DNA of 64,000 nucleotides from Cladochytrium replicatum (taxonomy: Eukaryota > Chytridiomycota > Chytridiomycetes > Cladochytriales > Cladochytriaceae): contig JAHLKD010000097.1 in the NCBI GenBank assembly GCA_025526935.1, forward strand, positions 124,001 to 188,000. Direction: 5' to 3'. A program made the position numbers and the translations under genes. The notes under the pieces were generated by a model. That model did not search any database. It was not told where the DNA came from and was given only the letters and a program-made list of their open reading frames with translations. Every line of letters begins with the position of its first letter. The stretch's first letter is position 1. Shown in pieces: positions 12,316 through 22,301 of the stretch.

Positions 12316-13626
12316 GAACCTTACTGCACGAGCAGCTGGGCATATAAGAAGATTGCGTGCGACAGAGAAGCCTTGTGCTGAAGCCACCTTCGATATTACA
12401 TTGCCATATCGCAGTAGAGTGTTCCTGGACGTACTAGAGTTCTCTTTTAGCTACTGCCGGTATGGTTTAACTAACACTACATGGCGTGTATGAGTCTCAG
12501 GATCGACTCGACTCAATCACGTTCGAACGGAGAATATCCTCGCTACCTCAATTGACCACACTATTCCTCAGCTCCCATTGCTTTCCACATCACCTCAGCT
12601 ACCAGTGCCGTTGACGTCATCACATTATTCTTCCTGCAAGCTGCTACATTCGGATGGGGAAAGTCATCTGACATGGTTTCGAACTTTTGTAAGTGGTGTT
12701 GAATAGTGCGATTTCCCTGGTGAAAACTTGGATCCTTTGGTGGACATTCCTTGGGTGGAGCAGTTGCAACATATCACTTGAGTAACATTGGCGACAACAC
12801 TCCAATCAATGGTTTCTTGGAGCTTTCCAGTACAGAATTAAAACTGATCGTTGCTCCTTGATCATCCTCAAAATGAGTTGTCGCAGTTTGAAGTCCCTTG
12901 CTTGAACATGATCTTGGCTGACGTAGCCATCCCTGACGATCTCCTCCACAACCAAAACTTTTGGAAGCTGCCTCTGTCAAAACTTCCTCCCTAGTATCTA
13001 CACCCAGAGTCTGCGTCGAGCTCGGAATCCTCAACCAGACGAATGATAGGCAATATGAGGATGATGAATCTGAAGACACTTTCGATGGCGGCGACAAAGA
13101 GCAAAGCGCGAAGCCCAAAACTGCAATCGTCTACCTCCAAGCCATTTGACCTGTTCGTCACCCAGTCCCTGACATAACATCTGGGGGTTGAAAACTCAGG
13201 ATCACTTTTGCGAGGATCGAGCGACATGGTGTATAGCGCAGATTCAGAAAAGAAAGGTGTATCACAGATGCCTTTTGACTCAGTTATTAAGGAGATACCA
13301 AGTTGGAATCACAGACTGTTGGGCTCATATGTTCGACGAAGGGTGACACAGTTGCATCCATCACTCCAGAGCAGCAGTGGGACATTGCTGCAGATATTGT
13401 GAAGCAGATGTTGTGAAAGATTTAAGGACAGATTCAAGTTTGCTAGATTACTTATGTATTATTAGTGAATTTTGGTGTTGACTGCGTTTATATTGGAAGC
13501 AAACATCTGCTGAATAGAGTAGGTTTAGAATGCAAATGCAGGATTAACTTCCGCAGAAATGCATTCAGACCTGCGATTCCATCATTCAAATTGTTGTTTC
13601 TCTAAAATGCTGGCAATAAAATTCAG

Positions 13627-14939
13627 TTTCCCCCACACGTGTCTTCCAAACGTTTCCCCTCGATATTGTCAATGTCATTTCAACATTCCTCGACGTTGCT
13701 TCCCTGATAGAATGGGCCAAGGCGTCCCGATCGTCGCACACGCTTGTTAACCGTGCGCTTCTCCACCGTGCGCTGTCATCGCCAAACTTGAAACCCCTCA
13801 TCGAGCACTGTTCTGCTGTCCTTGCTCCTACAACAACACGACTGGCAGAACGCTCAGACGAAACAACTTGCGCTGTCCTCACCCGCGCAACGCAGATCGT
13901 CTCATCTTCGCCCGAAACCACAGTCCCCCTCATAACCACATTGTTCTGCGCACGTCTCCCGCCCGAGCCAAATTTCCATTCCACATTCCGCCAGCTTATA
14001 GAGGAAGAAGATGGCGAGGCGGGATTGTATACCGACGAAGAGATTTCTGAAATTATCGCGACGCCCTCTATGGCGTACCACGTGCTCATCATGCAGTCCG
14101 AGCAAGAGGTCCGAGCGGCGAGGAGATTGCGAGAGAACGAGATCGATTGGCAGCTCCTACGTGTACGAAGAACGCTTGCTTGGGCTTGCGCGCTATTTTC
14201 TTCCCGCGTGAGCCATGAAGGGGTGGTGGAGCGGTTGTCGGTTCAGTACACTCTCACTCAGGAGGACGTGGATGGGATCGCGCTGTTGCCAGAGGACGAT
14301 CGCGCACGCCACGCTGCGACGCAAGAGATGATCACATCTGCGATACGCACGACTGATCTGGGTGTATCGGAGGAAGCCGTTCTCATGGCTGCACGGAACG
14401 GGAACCTCACAACTGTGGTGTTAGATCTCGTTGATCGGTTTGTCGATACCGATAGTGGGAGTGTTGAGTGCGAAGATGAAATGAATGTCGGGGACGAGGA
14501 GGAGGAGGGCGTCGATGGGCAAGGAGGTCCACGTTGGCGAAAACCAGATCGGCTGAGAAATAGTAAGATATTGACACGGAAACTGGGCGCACAGGTTTTG
14601 AGGTTCCCGGCTGGACTTGAGTCTCGTGCTCGGAGGAAGCTTCACAAGATGCTCGAAGGGATGGTTTTCCATCAGAGCTTCGACCTACACAGTGAGACGG
14701 GCGAACTCGTTATGTACAAACATCCGCATCAGCAACACTCACGGGAACAGAACGGTATTATTCCGAAGAATTACTTTTTTGCTTCTTCGGAGGAAACAAG
14801 ATCTCACCACATCCAGCCGTCCAGAACGCTGTCTGGTCGCGAGCTTGATACCGGCGATATGATAAAGCGCATCATGTTTATTTCGAAGGTTCCTTTCAAG
14901 ATTACTCCAGAGGAGTATTACGGTTACTCAGAATCTTGA
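13627..14939 (+). CDS. F-box-like domain protein (5' exon not resolved)
   Basis: The frame is open from 13620. It begins with FPLDIVNVISTFLDVASLIEW and continues AKASRSSHTLVNRALLHRAL, the spacing and hydrophobic pattern of an F-box, which would recruit a target to an SCF ubiquitin ligase through Skp1. The rest (about 390 residues) is mostly helical with an acidic linker (CEDEMNVGDEEEEGVDG) and a basic segment (LESRARRKLHKMLEGMVFH); no other domain was recognised. No ATG lies in frame before residue about 150 of this exon, and a possible acceptor (ATTCAG) sits at 13621-13626, so an upstream exon with the start codon is expected but was not found. Stop TGA ends at 14939. F-box assignment is inferred from pattern. 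Confidence 0.6.
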
Positions 14940-15257
14940 GATGCTCTTGATCCAACAATTTTACTTCCGGACGTTACTCATTCGTTTTCCCCAAGTTTTT
15001 ATGTCTTTCTTCTCTTTAACCTTTCCAGTTACTCTTGAGCTGGGTAACATACAGCCCATATGAATCAATTCACCACTAGCCGTCCATTTCATTCGGCGCT
15101 GAACAAGTGTTGCACGTGGACAGCTGCTGCAACATCCGAAGCGTGTTGAAAACTCAAATACGGTTTGCAAATTGCAAATGAGGCTCGCAAACGAAATGTT
15201 TCAAGTCCAGAAGTGTAACAGGAACAGAACAGTTTGATCCATCCAAGAAAACCATAA

Positions 15258-16175
15258 TTACCAGAGCTTTGGGAAAAACATCGGAGTTTCTTTCTTGTAT
15301 TTAATGTAGTCAGGGTTGTTGCCGTGGAGCTTCTTGTGGTGTCTGTCGGTCAATGGCACACCCGAGAGCCTAGTCAACAAGTATGTCTCAAAAGCAACAC
15401 CCGATGCTGCCGCAAGCCAGGTCCAAGAAGGGTAGTAGGCCTGCGCTGCCCTAACGGTCGGGTTCGCAAACAATCCCAACGAAACAACGTACACACCGGT
15501 CCACAGAGTCAACTCTCCAAAATAGTGAGGGAAACGCGATCGCGCAAACAATCCCGTGCGAATGAACGGCTCATCGTCCGCCTTCTTCAACAACCTGCGT
15601 CGTGCCCATGCGTCCTTCTGAGCATCCGCAACAGCCTCGTAAATAAATCCAAACGCCCACAACGCCGCGCCAAGGTAATCCTTCCACTCCAGCGCAGGCT
15701 GTGCTTCAGCAGGGACCGAGTTGACGAGCCAGACCGGGAGAGCGGTCATGCTGACCCAGACCGCCTGGATCGCAAACATGACGAGGAAAAATGCAGGGTT
15801 CTTCTTGATCCTGTCCAATCGCGGGTCGCCTTTGTTCCTGAGAGCACGGACGAAGAGGTACGAACCCAAACGGCTGGCCCACGTAAGAGTGGCGGCACTG
15901 AGAAGGAGTTGCCGAGGGTGGAACGTGGTCGGAGACGGAAGGGAGGCAAAGGTCTCAAGAGGCTTTGTGAGCAGTGCGATCAGGCCACCGTTAGAAGCGA
16001 GCTGGCGGTAGTACAACGAGATGAAAGTGCACACGCCAAAGGTGATGCTTCCCGAGAGATCGTAAACAATGTCATTTTCGAGGGCGATGGATGCAGCACC
16101 GACGATAAACTGTACACCGAATGAGGAACCGACGGTAGCCCACAGAGCGGAGACTGGAAGCGACTGGATAGGCAT
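15258..16175 (-). CDS. DUF1295 / steroid 5-alpha-reductase-like membrane protein
   Basis: Single-exon protein of 305 residues, first in-frame ATG at 16175 (MPIQSLPVSALWATVGSSFG). About six or seven hydrophobic helices. The C-terminal half has the DUF1295/steroid reductase C-terminal layout: FIYEAVADAQKDAWARR, then FIRTGLFARSRFPHYFGELT and LTDRHHKKLHGNNPDYIKYK. In this superfamily that region binds NADPH. Fungal members are uncharacterised ER or peroxisomal membrane proteins probably acting on lipids. The gene is intact and ends PMFFPKLW. The reaction is not known. Confidence 0.85.
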   Translation of the reverse strand: MPIQSLPVSALWATVGSSFGVQFIVGAASIALENDIVYDLSGSITFGVCTFISLYYRQLASNGGLIALLTKPLETFASLPSPTTFHPRQLLLSAATLTWASRLGSYLFVRALRNKGDPRLDRIKKNPAFFLVMFAIQAVWVSMTALPVWLVNSVPAEAQPALEWKDYLGAALWAFGFIYEAVADAQKDAWARRRLLKKADDEPFIRTGLFARSRFPHYFGELTLWTGVYVVSLGLFANPTVRAAQAYYPSWTWLAAASGVAFETYLLTRLSGVPLTDRHHKKLHGNNPDYIKYKKETPMFFPKLW

Positions 16176-16680
16176 GCTTCTTTTTGCAAGATTTGTGTTA
16201 GATGTTGGGGTCACAGGAACAAATTTATGGGTAACGGCACACGACTTGTTTATCCGCGTCAATCACGTGCCGTTGAGCTGCTGGATCAACAATGCCAAAA
16301 CTCTAGGTGCCAAATTTATCGATGATATTCTCAGTTTAGTAAAGTTTAAGGACGATAAAAGAGGCCCGTATTACATTCGCTGACTGCCATAGCTTTTATC
16401 TATGAAGATTGGTGTTTTCTGACTCTCTGAGATGTGCTGCATTATATTTGTTGCAGGATGATGGCATGGTGTTGTATTTAGTAAATTAGCTGATGTACGT
16501 TCCATTTTAGATGCATATTCCAATCGTGAGGATGATGCAAATTGTGATCCACAAGGTAAATAGTCTGTGATGTCATTTATTTGACCGTGGTATCCTGTCC
16601 ATATTGATTCATCGTCCAAGCTAATGTTTGGTTGTTCATTGTCTGGCCATGTGTTGTTTACAAGAGCTGTGTATGATCGA
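16176..16680. other. Intergenic, no gene seen
   Basis: Upstream of the DUF1295 gene. Frames are broken and no motif was recognised; the promoter of the DUF1295 gene should lie in the part next to 16175. Confidence 0.4.
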
Positions 16681-17570
16681 TGGTGGATAGGTGCAGGTTC
16701 GATTGTTGTAAAAAAGGATGGATAACCATGCAGGATATATGCAGCAGTCGAAGAGTCGAGTCATTGATGTGCAGTTATGCCATAAAACGCTCTCTGTGCA
16801 ATTGCTTTTCCACGTTTGTGTGGATCCTCCAGCAAAGAAGTTTGCCGGAAGTCAACGTTGCTTATTCGCTGTTGTAAGGCTGTCCATAACAGTGATCACT
16901 GTCTTTGTGGGTCTGCTCCTCGTGTTGCCAGGTTGTTGTTTCTGTCTTTTATAAGACCTTCAGTTGAGTTTGGTTTAGCACTTATTCGGCCTTCCACTGC
17001 TCAGCTTCAGGTACTCGAGCGTTTTTGTTATCATACAACTGTGTCCTTTTTTCACTTGCCCATACCTTCACATGCTGGCTAGTTGCTGTTTGCGCAAATT
17101 CCTACTTTTGAGCTCAGGCTGAAGTACCTTCAGGCACGAATGTTTGCTTGCTGGTCTAGTGATTCCAGCCCTCTGTTGCCAGCTGCTGTGTTGCAATTTT
17201 ATCAGCCATCTCCAGTTGGTTATAGTTCATCTCCTTATGTTCAGCTTGTCTTAATGATCTCATTGTTCCTATGCCCGTTGTACCCCCACTTCATCGGTTG
17301 ATGTTGCATTTTCAGTCTTTAGCTGTTGCGCATAATGGACCAATTGCAGTTTTGTTTGCCCCTGTCGGCAATTTGAAACTTTGTCACCCTTTGTTGCTTC
17401 CCCCACACCTTCCCCCACTCCAACATCTCCCAACAGGATGTCTTTGTTTGTTCCTGCTATATCAGCTTGGCTGCCTCTTTCCCCACCCCCGACCTTATTG
17501 TAGGAACTGTCATGATGCCCCTGAAGTGTCGCGCCCATGTCTCTGTGTGTTTATACTTGCGCGCTAGTTT
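16680..17570 (+). mobile_element. Relic of a non-LTR (LINE-type) retrotransposon, RT 3' part
   Basis: Degenerate coding sequence spread over three frames. About 16950-17080 reads FIRPSVEFGLALIRPSTAQL then QVLERFCYHTTVSF, the pattern of the C-terminal thumb region of LINE reverse transcriptases (I-RPVLEYG-W-P--------LE-----R). Next come LPIPSHAG and LFAQIPTFELRLKYLQARM, again as in LINE pol. Near 17505-17555 a frame gives YCRNCHDAPEVSRPCL, which resembles the C-terminal CCHC-like finger. Stops and frameshifts are frequent and no endonuclease domain or 5' end is present. Confidence 0.5.
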
Positions 17571-17986
17571 GTCTTCACAATTTATAATCATCGTGTATAC
17601 AGAACTTATAATGAATAATTTCCAAATGTGCTCAAATACGATGTGAAGTAAATACTCTTGAAAGTTGAGAGGAGACAAGCTGAATTGCCAAGCGGATCTT
17701 GTGGCATCTTTGAGCGGTCAATCAAACGCTGGATCACACCAAATATTGTTTAGACAGATTCAAATAGCTCCAATCGGGTTTGTCGGACTGGCCGCTTTGA
17801 TCGCGGTGAGCGCAAACATACATTCGAATTCAAATTGACAAGAGTTTGTGAAAGCGAATACATACACTTGCCCCACAGCAGAGCTGGAGGCCCATAAATT
17901 CACACCACGCTCAACAAATGAGTTGATAGGAATAAGCTTACATTATTAGAGATTGTCAAACTGAGAACTGGACCGGTTCAGGTCCA
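17571..17986. other. Intergenic, no gene seen
   Basis: Short AT-rich spacer between the LINE relic and the small orphan reading frame. Nothing recognised. Confidence 0.35.
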
Positions 17987-18316
17987 TCACGACGGCGTGA
18001 TTATCTTGTTAGCTGTCGAGGCAACCGCCGCTGACAGAAATAACATCCCTGCCTGTCCAGTCACTGTTCTGAGGGGTTTTAAAGGGCCCGTACCGAGCAG
18101 TAGTTTGTGCAGACATGCTTCAATACCCTCGATGTTTTTGGAGCGCAAATCATAGGGATCGCCAAAAAAGGAGAACACATTATTAGGGACTTGCGCCGGA
18201 CTGGTAAACAGTCCCTCCTCGTGGAAAGGTGGGAGCTGTTCAAGCGATCTTTCATAAACTGTCAGCAAAGAGACCTCTCCTTCCTCCGTCGGCATGTGCA
18301 ACATTTTTATACCCAT
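17987..18316 (-). CDS. Small hypothetical protein
   Basis: 109-codon reading frame with ATG at 18316 (MGIKMLHMPTEEGEVSLLTV) and stop at 17987. Middle part has PAQVPNNVFSFFGDPYDLRS; a small-residue-rich hydrophobic stretch near the end (GQAGMLFLSAAVASTANKII) could be a membrane segment. I do not recognise a family. It lies about 200 bp downstream of the fasciclin gene in the same orientation. It could be a real small gene or a chance frame. Confidence 0.35.
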   Translation of the reverse strand: MGIKMLHMPTEEGEVSLLTVYERSLEQLPPFHEEGLFTSPAQVPNNVFSFFGDPYDLRSKNIEGIEACLHKLLLGTGPLKPLRTVTGQAGMLFLSAAVASTANKIITPS

Positions 18317-18511
18317 CGGCACGTTTTATCAAAACAAGCTACATTGGCGCTGATGACAAGACCGCGAACAAAACGCAACCGCTTGAACCGCCAAGAAAAA
18401 CGCAGAAAGAAAAAGTTAACCAGGATAGGTTTTGTTTACAGAAAGGTTCTAAAATGAACTCGAAACATAGCAGAATGAATCATTGCCGCAACAAACTATT
18501 GTCTAAAGAGC

Positions 18512-19831
18512 AAAGACAGTGGCGAGCAGAGCGAAAACTGTGATGGCAACGATGGGACCGGCAGTCTGCGAACCAGGGGCCAAACGCTGCGCAGCGCTGG
18601 TAGGGGAGGCCTTGGAAGTGGTGGCTGCGGTGGTGGCTGCAGCAGTCGCAGCAGCTGTCGGTGCAGCAGTTGCGGTGGTAGTGGTAGAGGAAGGAGAGAG
18701 CTATTTGAACATGAATGTGAAAGGTGTAAAAGATCATATTATTCTACAAATTTACCTGGTTAGCAGCGGGGATTGCCGGGAGGGTGGGGTTGGCAGGAAT
18801 GGGCGAGGGGATCAAGACCCTTCCGTACGAGTGAATGGGTCCGTTCCTTGAGGTGATGTCAGCAGGGATATCAATTGTGCCGCCGCCGAGGGTGACCGTT
18901 TCACCTCCAACAAGGGTAACGGGCAAGCTGGTTCCAATGAAGGTGTTCAATGTGGCTCCAAGCAAAGTAGAGTAGGTGGTAGTGGGAACAACTAAAATCA
19001 TTTTTAAGCATTATTTCTGGACAGGATATTTGTGTAACTAACTGTGGTTGAAAATTACGTAGGCAAGCTGCTGCGGGGTCAGCCCAGAAAGCTGAGCTGA
19101 TGCGGCGTTCCATACGGTGTCGTTGGGGACAAGGCTAATAGAATATGTTAGACGGAAACGCTTAATGGACAAATTCATTTTCATCTTACAATGTGCAGCC
19201 AGCCAGGTTGTCAATAGTGGATTGCAAACCAGCAGTGACGATGGCGTTGCGGAAAGCACTCTTGCCGGTGCCAAAAGTGCCAGCGAGAACACCGGTAACA
19301 GTGGACAACTTGTTGACGGGCCTGCTCAACACAACAAGAACACCGTTGCTCGCCTTGACGGAGGCGATGGCAGTAACGTCCTCAGTACCCGTGCGAACGT
19401 GCAAATCCGAAACCAAACCCGAGTTGTAGTTGTCTATTAAAAATGCATTAGTGTGAAACATTTGTGTACTGTCATTTTCACTTACCGTAAACAGCAACTG
19501 GGTCGTTGGACGCATCCCTCACAATAAGATACTTAGGAGTGGCAGCAGATGTCCAGTCAACAGCAGTACCCTGGAAGAACAGCACACCTGTGTTTCCAGG
19601 AATAGCAGAGTTGAGAGTGGTATATCCGCTATCAACAGAAGCAAAGAGAGTGTGCGTTCCTGCAGAAGCCCAAGCAGGGTTGGCAGCAACTAAAGCAGCA
19701 ACCCTAGACATCAGGGTGATGTTTCCTGACGCAGTTGTGCCATATTGGGTGACAAGCTGAGCGATGGTCTGACCCGAGACGAGGGAAGCGGCGGAGAGCG
19801 CAGCAGTGGCGATGGCGAGAGAGCAGCGCAT
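18512..19831 (-). CDS. GPI-anchored fasciclin (FAS1) domain protein
   Basis: Secreted cell-surface adhesion-type protein. Five exons: 19486-19831, 19190-about 19438, about 19044-19133, about 18758-19000 and 18512-about 18702. ATG at 19831 starts a signal peptide (MRCSLAIATAALSAASLVSG). The first FAS1-like unit covers TLMSRVAALVAANPAWASAG to VLVVLSRPVNKLSTVTGVL. A second covers LVPNDTVWNAASAQLSGLTP, QQLAYVIFNHVVPTTTYST and GRVLIPSPIP, the typical FAS1 H2 end. Then comes a Ser/Thr/Ala-rich linker (STTTTATAAPTAAATAAATT) and a hydrophobic tail (PIVAITVFALLATVFAL) with no charged end, as expected for a GPI signal. Fungal FAS1 proteins act in adhesion and wall organisation; the role here is inferred. 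No break seen. Confidence 0.85.
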
Positions 19832-20964
19832 AGCTTTGTGTTGGGAGTTGCCGGTGGGTGACGATTCGGATGTCTGCCGGGGGAGTGAAAAGTTTTAATT
19901 GAACGACAGTGGCGTGGGTTTCCTGGTATGGTTATATGAGAGAAGTGTGGCCCGTCAAAAGTTGCACCAAAACCCCGTTTGTGACGAAATTTGGCACCTC
20001 ACAAAGGCGTGTTTGTGACAGGTTTGGTACACACCCGGGACTCAGCGGATGGAAATCCCAGAAGTTGCTCATAGCATCACGTTAGTCCACAAAGTTGGAT
20101 TTGCCCATCAAATGGACTGACAGAAACCCACAATTTCGGACAACCTGTGGAAAATCTGTTAAGCTGTGCATCAACAACCTTGTGACAGGAACATTGGATT
20201 TTGTAACTTTTAGCAAACAGGATGACCATGCAATTGAAAATTGTCATAAAACCACCAAACGGGCTCAAGATATAACAATAATATAATAACATATGGGTTT
20301 ATTCAAATCAATCACGAAATCATTAATCGTCTTCATCCTCATTTCATCCCCATCATTGTCTTCATCTTCTTCGTCCTCATCCTCTTCAGCCGCCTCCTCA
20401 ACAATGTCCTTCACAGCTTTTCAGCCCTTCAGCCCTATGACTACATCATTCTTGTCCCATTCTGCTTCCCCTTCTTGATATCATCCAGGTGCTTGTTCAA
20501 CTCATTCATGAAAAATTTCTGCCTTCTTTCCTTCATCAGCCCTTTGCCCTTTGCCCGCCTCGTCTCACTGATAATGATGAATTGTTGCTATTGGAAGAAT
20601 TTAAAGCTCAGTTGCAGTCATGATTACAAATTGCCTTTACTCACAATAACTTCAGCTTACTGTTACTAAGTTCTTGGGTTTCCAAATCTGGTCATGTCGT
20701 CAGTCCAAATAGATGCTCTAAAGTAGTCGAGCTGCTGCAAGATATTCCTGTAAATCTATGGACAGTCAGTACTCATGTGCACCGTTTACCGATCCTTGTT
20801 CATGCCTTCTTTTGAAACTTTTGTTGTAGCCTTGATTTCCGAGCTTGGTGAAACTTCCACAGTTTACGTCGTTCCAGCATAAAATGAGCTGCTGTCCCAG
20901 ATTCAACTGACCAAAATTAACTATTCCCATCCGTCTCAATTTCTGTGCTGTTTGGTATCTGGCA
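19832..20964. other. Intergenic with degraded coding relic
   Basis: Contains the fasciclin promoter next to 19832 and, at about 20300-20440 on the minus strand, an acidic run (VEEAAEEDEDEEDEDNDGDE) preceded by broken frames. It looks like the tail of a dead gene or element. No complete gene. Confidence 0.35.
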
Positions 20965-21232
20965 TTACAACATCCAATAGTATATACTCAACAGATGATG
21001 CTGAAATCGTATTCGCAGTCTGCGGGCGTGACACAGTTGGGATTGATGATAAGTGGTAGTGGGGGATTGTAACGTGAAAGAGCGGTCAAGAAGGCAGGCT
21101 GCTTCTAAGCAGTCCTCCGCTTCATGAACGGTGTATTGTGCAGGGAGTACTCTTGCTAGTATACTAAGTAATATATGGCAGTTGATCAGCTCATCTTCGA
21201 CCACCAAAATAGCTGTGGGAGTGTCAACCTGT
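20965..21232 (-). pseudogene. Response-regulator receiver (REC) domain fragment
   Basis: Minus-strand reading gives DTPTAILVVEDELINCHILL and TVHEAEDCLEAACLL. This is the start of a receiver domain: beta-1 plus the acidic pocket (VVEDE) and helix 1, then the EAEDG-like strand 2 region. The phospho-acceptor aspartate strand is not found because the frame becomes unrelated after about 21075. A hybrid histidine kinase or response regulator fragment, probably left after rearrangement; it sits about 215 bp from a solo LTR. Confidence 0.6.
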
Positions 21233-21448
21233 GATGATCAAGCTGTTGGTTCTGGTGGTGTTATTGTTGCAGAGGTCGATGTGGCAGTAATAACTTGATC
21301 ACTCATCTCTGGCGTTAGTTTTGTGGCTGTCCACTCGTTATTGTACAGAGAGTCAGACTGTGCTCTCACCTGATGGACTGCATGCTGCGCTACCTGGGAA
21401 GCATAGAACTATCACAATGATGCGAGTTTCGTTCGGACGCAAGCAAGC

Positions 21449-21923
21449 TGTTAAAAACCAAGGGCTTCTCCTGGAAGTGGTAGGGCGTTTTTAGCTGTAC
21501 TGTAGCTAGCACAACAGCTCCAGGTTCCGTCTCTTGGCCCAGTACCTGTTCTCCCAGGTGTGTGTATATGCCTAATAATCAGACAGGCTGTACACTACAC
21601 CCAAGCTGGTCAGGCAACCAGGGAATGCTGTGGTCAAAGACATTGGACACATCAACTCCTATATTCAAGTGTGCGTGTGGGCATAGTGTGGTCAAAAACA
21701 TTGGTCAAATCAACTCAAAGGATCAAGCCACACCACATTCCCCCACTAAAATGCCACCATCACTCCACACAGAATCTGCCAAACATGGAAATAAATACAT
21801 GAAATACAAGTCCATAAATAAGAACGAAGAGGGATTGACAAAAGAACTCTCAGAACAAAGAGAAAAAAGACAACCCAAAGGATAACCCATACAGCGAACA
21901 GTCTGACATGCCAGTTTTAAACA
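21449..21923 (+). mobile_element. Solo LTR
   Basis: 475-bp copy of the LTR seen at 42558 and 44436. It begins TGTTAAAAACC and ends GTTTTAAACA, and is flanked on both sides by CAAGC (21444-21448 and 21924-21928), a perfect 5-bp target duplication. There is no internal region or partner LTR nearby, so it is a solo LTR left by LTR-LTR recombination. It has diverged from the young pair (for example TGGAAGTGG against TGGCAGCGG). Confidence 0.88.
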
Positions 21924-22301
21924 CAAGCTCAAGTCGCAACAGCAATGAGCTCCACCATCACCACACAGTCACACATTGTGGCCCAACTCACGAGCGAGAG
22001 AGCGAACGCCCAGAGCAGCTTCACAATCAGACGGAGTATACTGAAGCATAAAGAAGAGATTCTTCTTCACATATCTCGGCGAGTAGCTCCGGACCGCCGG
22101 ATTTATTGTGACATGCTGCATCTTACACATTACCATTTTTAAAACTGTGTAAAGGGCTGTCATCCCTATTATCTTCTTCCAGCCGCCAACTGGTGCACAG
22201 CGCTCTCTTAAGATTTTGATGCAAAGATTAATTGTTAGATAGGAGAAGGAGTTACAAGAAAGAAACTCTGTTTAGGGTAATTCATCAATAACCTAAACAC
22301 G
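21924..22301. other. Intergenic, no gene seen
   Basis: Spacer between the solo LTR and the 3' end of the CocE-type gene. Nothing recognised. Confidence 0.35.

Larger units (their letters stand above)
10739..13626. other. Gene-poor accessory stretch
   Basis: Nearly 3 kb without a supportable gene. It contains a 144-codon minus-strand reading frame (11612-12046, no family recognised), a truncated LTR (12075-12150), GGGTC/CCCGAC-rich sequence with three copies of the 11-mer CTGAACCCGAC-type unit near 12275-12310, a 38-bp dispersed repeat (12494-12533), and further short reading frames near 12774-13227 that resemble degraded coding sequence but match no family I can name. Confidence 0.4.

Noticed and set aside
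13586-14092. 168-codon minus-strand reading frame
   Set aside because: Antisense to the F-box-like gene, with no family signal.
15324-16124. 266-codon plus-strand reading frame
   Set aside because: It is the antisense shadow of the DUF1295 gene and has no motif.
20293-20478. Poly-serine plus-strand frame
   Set aside because: It is the complement of an acidic Asp/Glu run on the minus strand; low complexity only.
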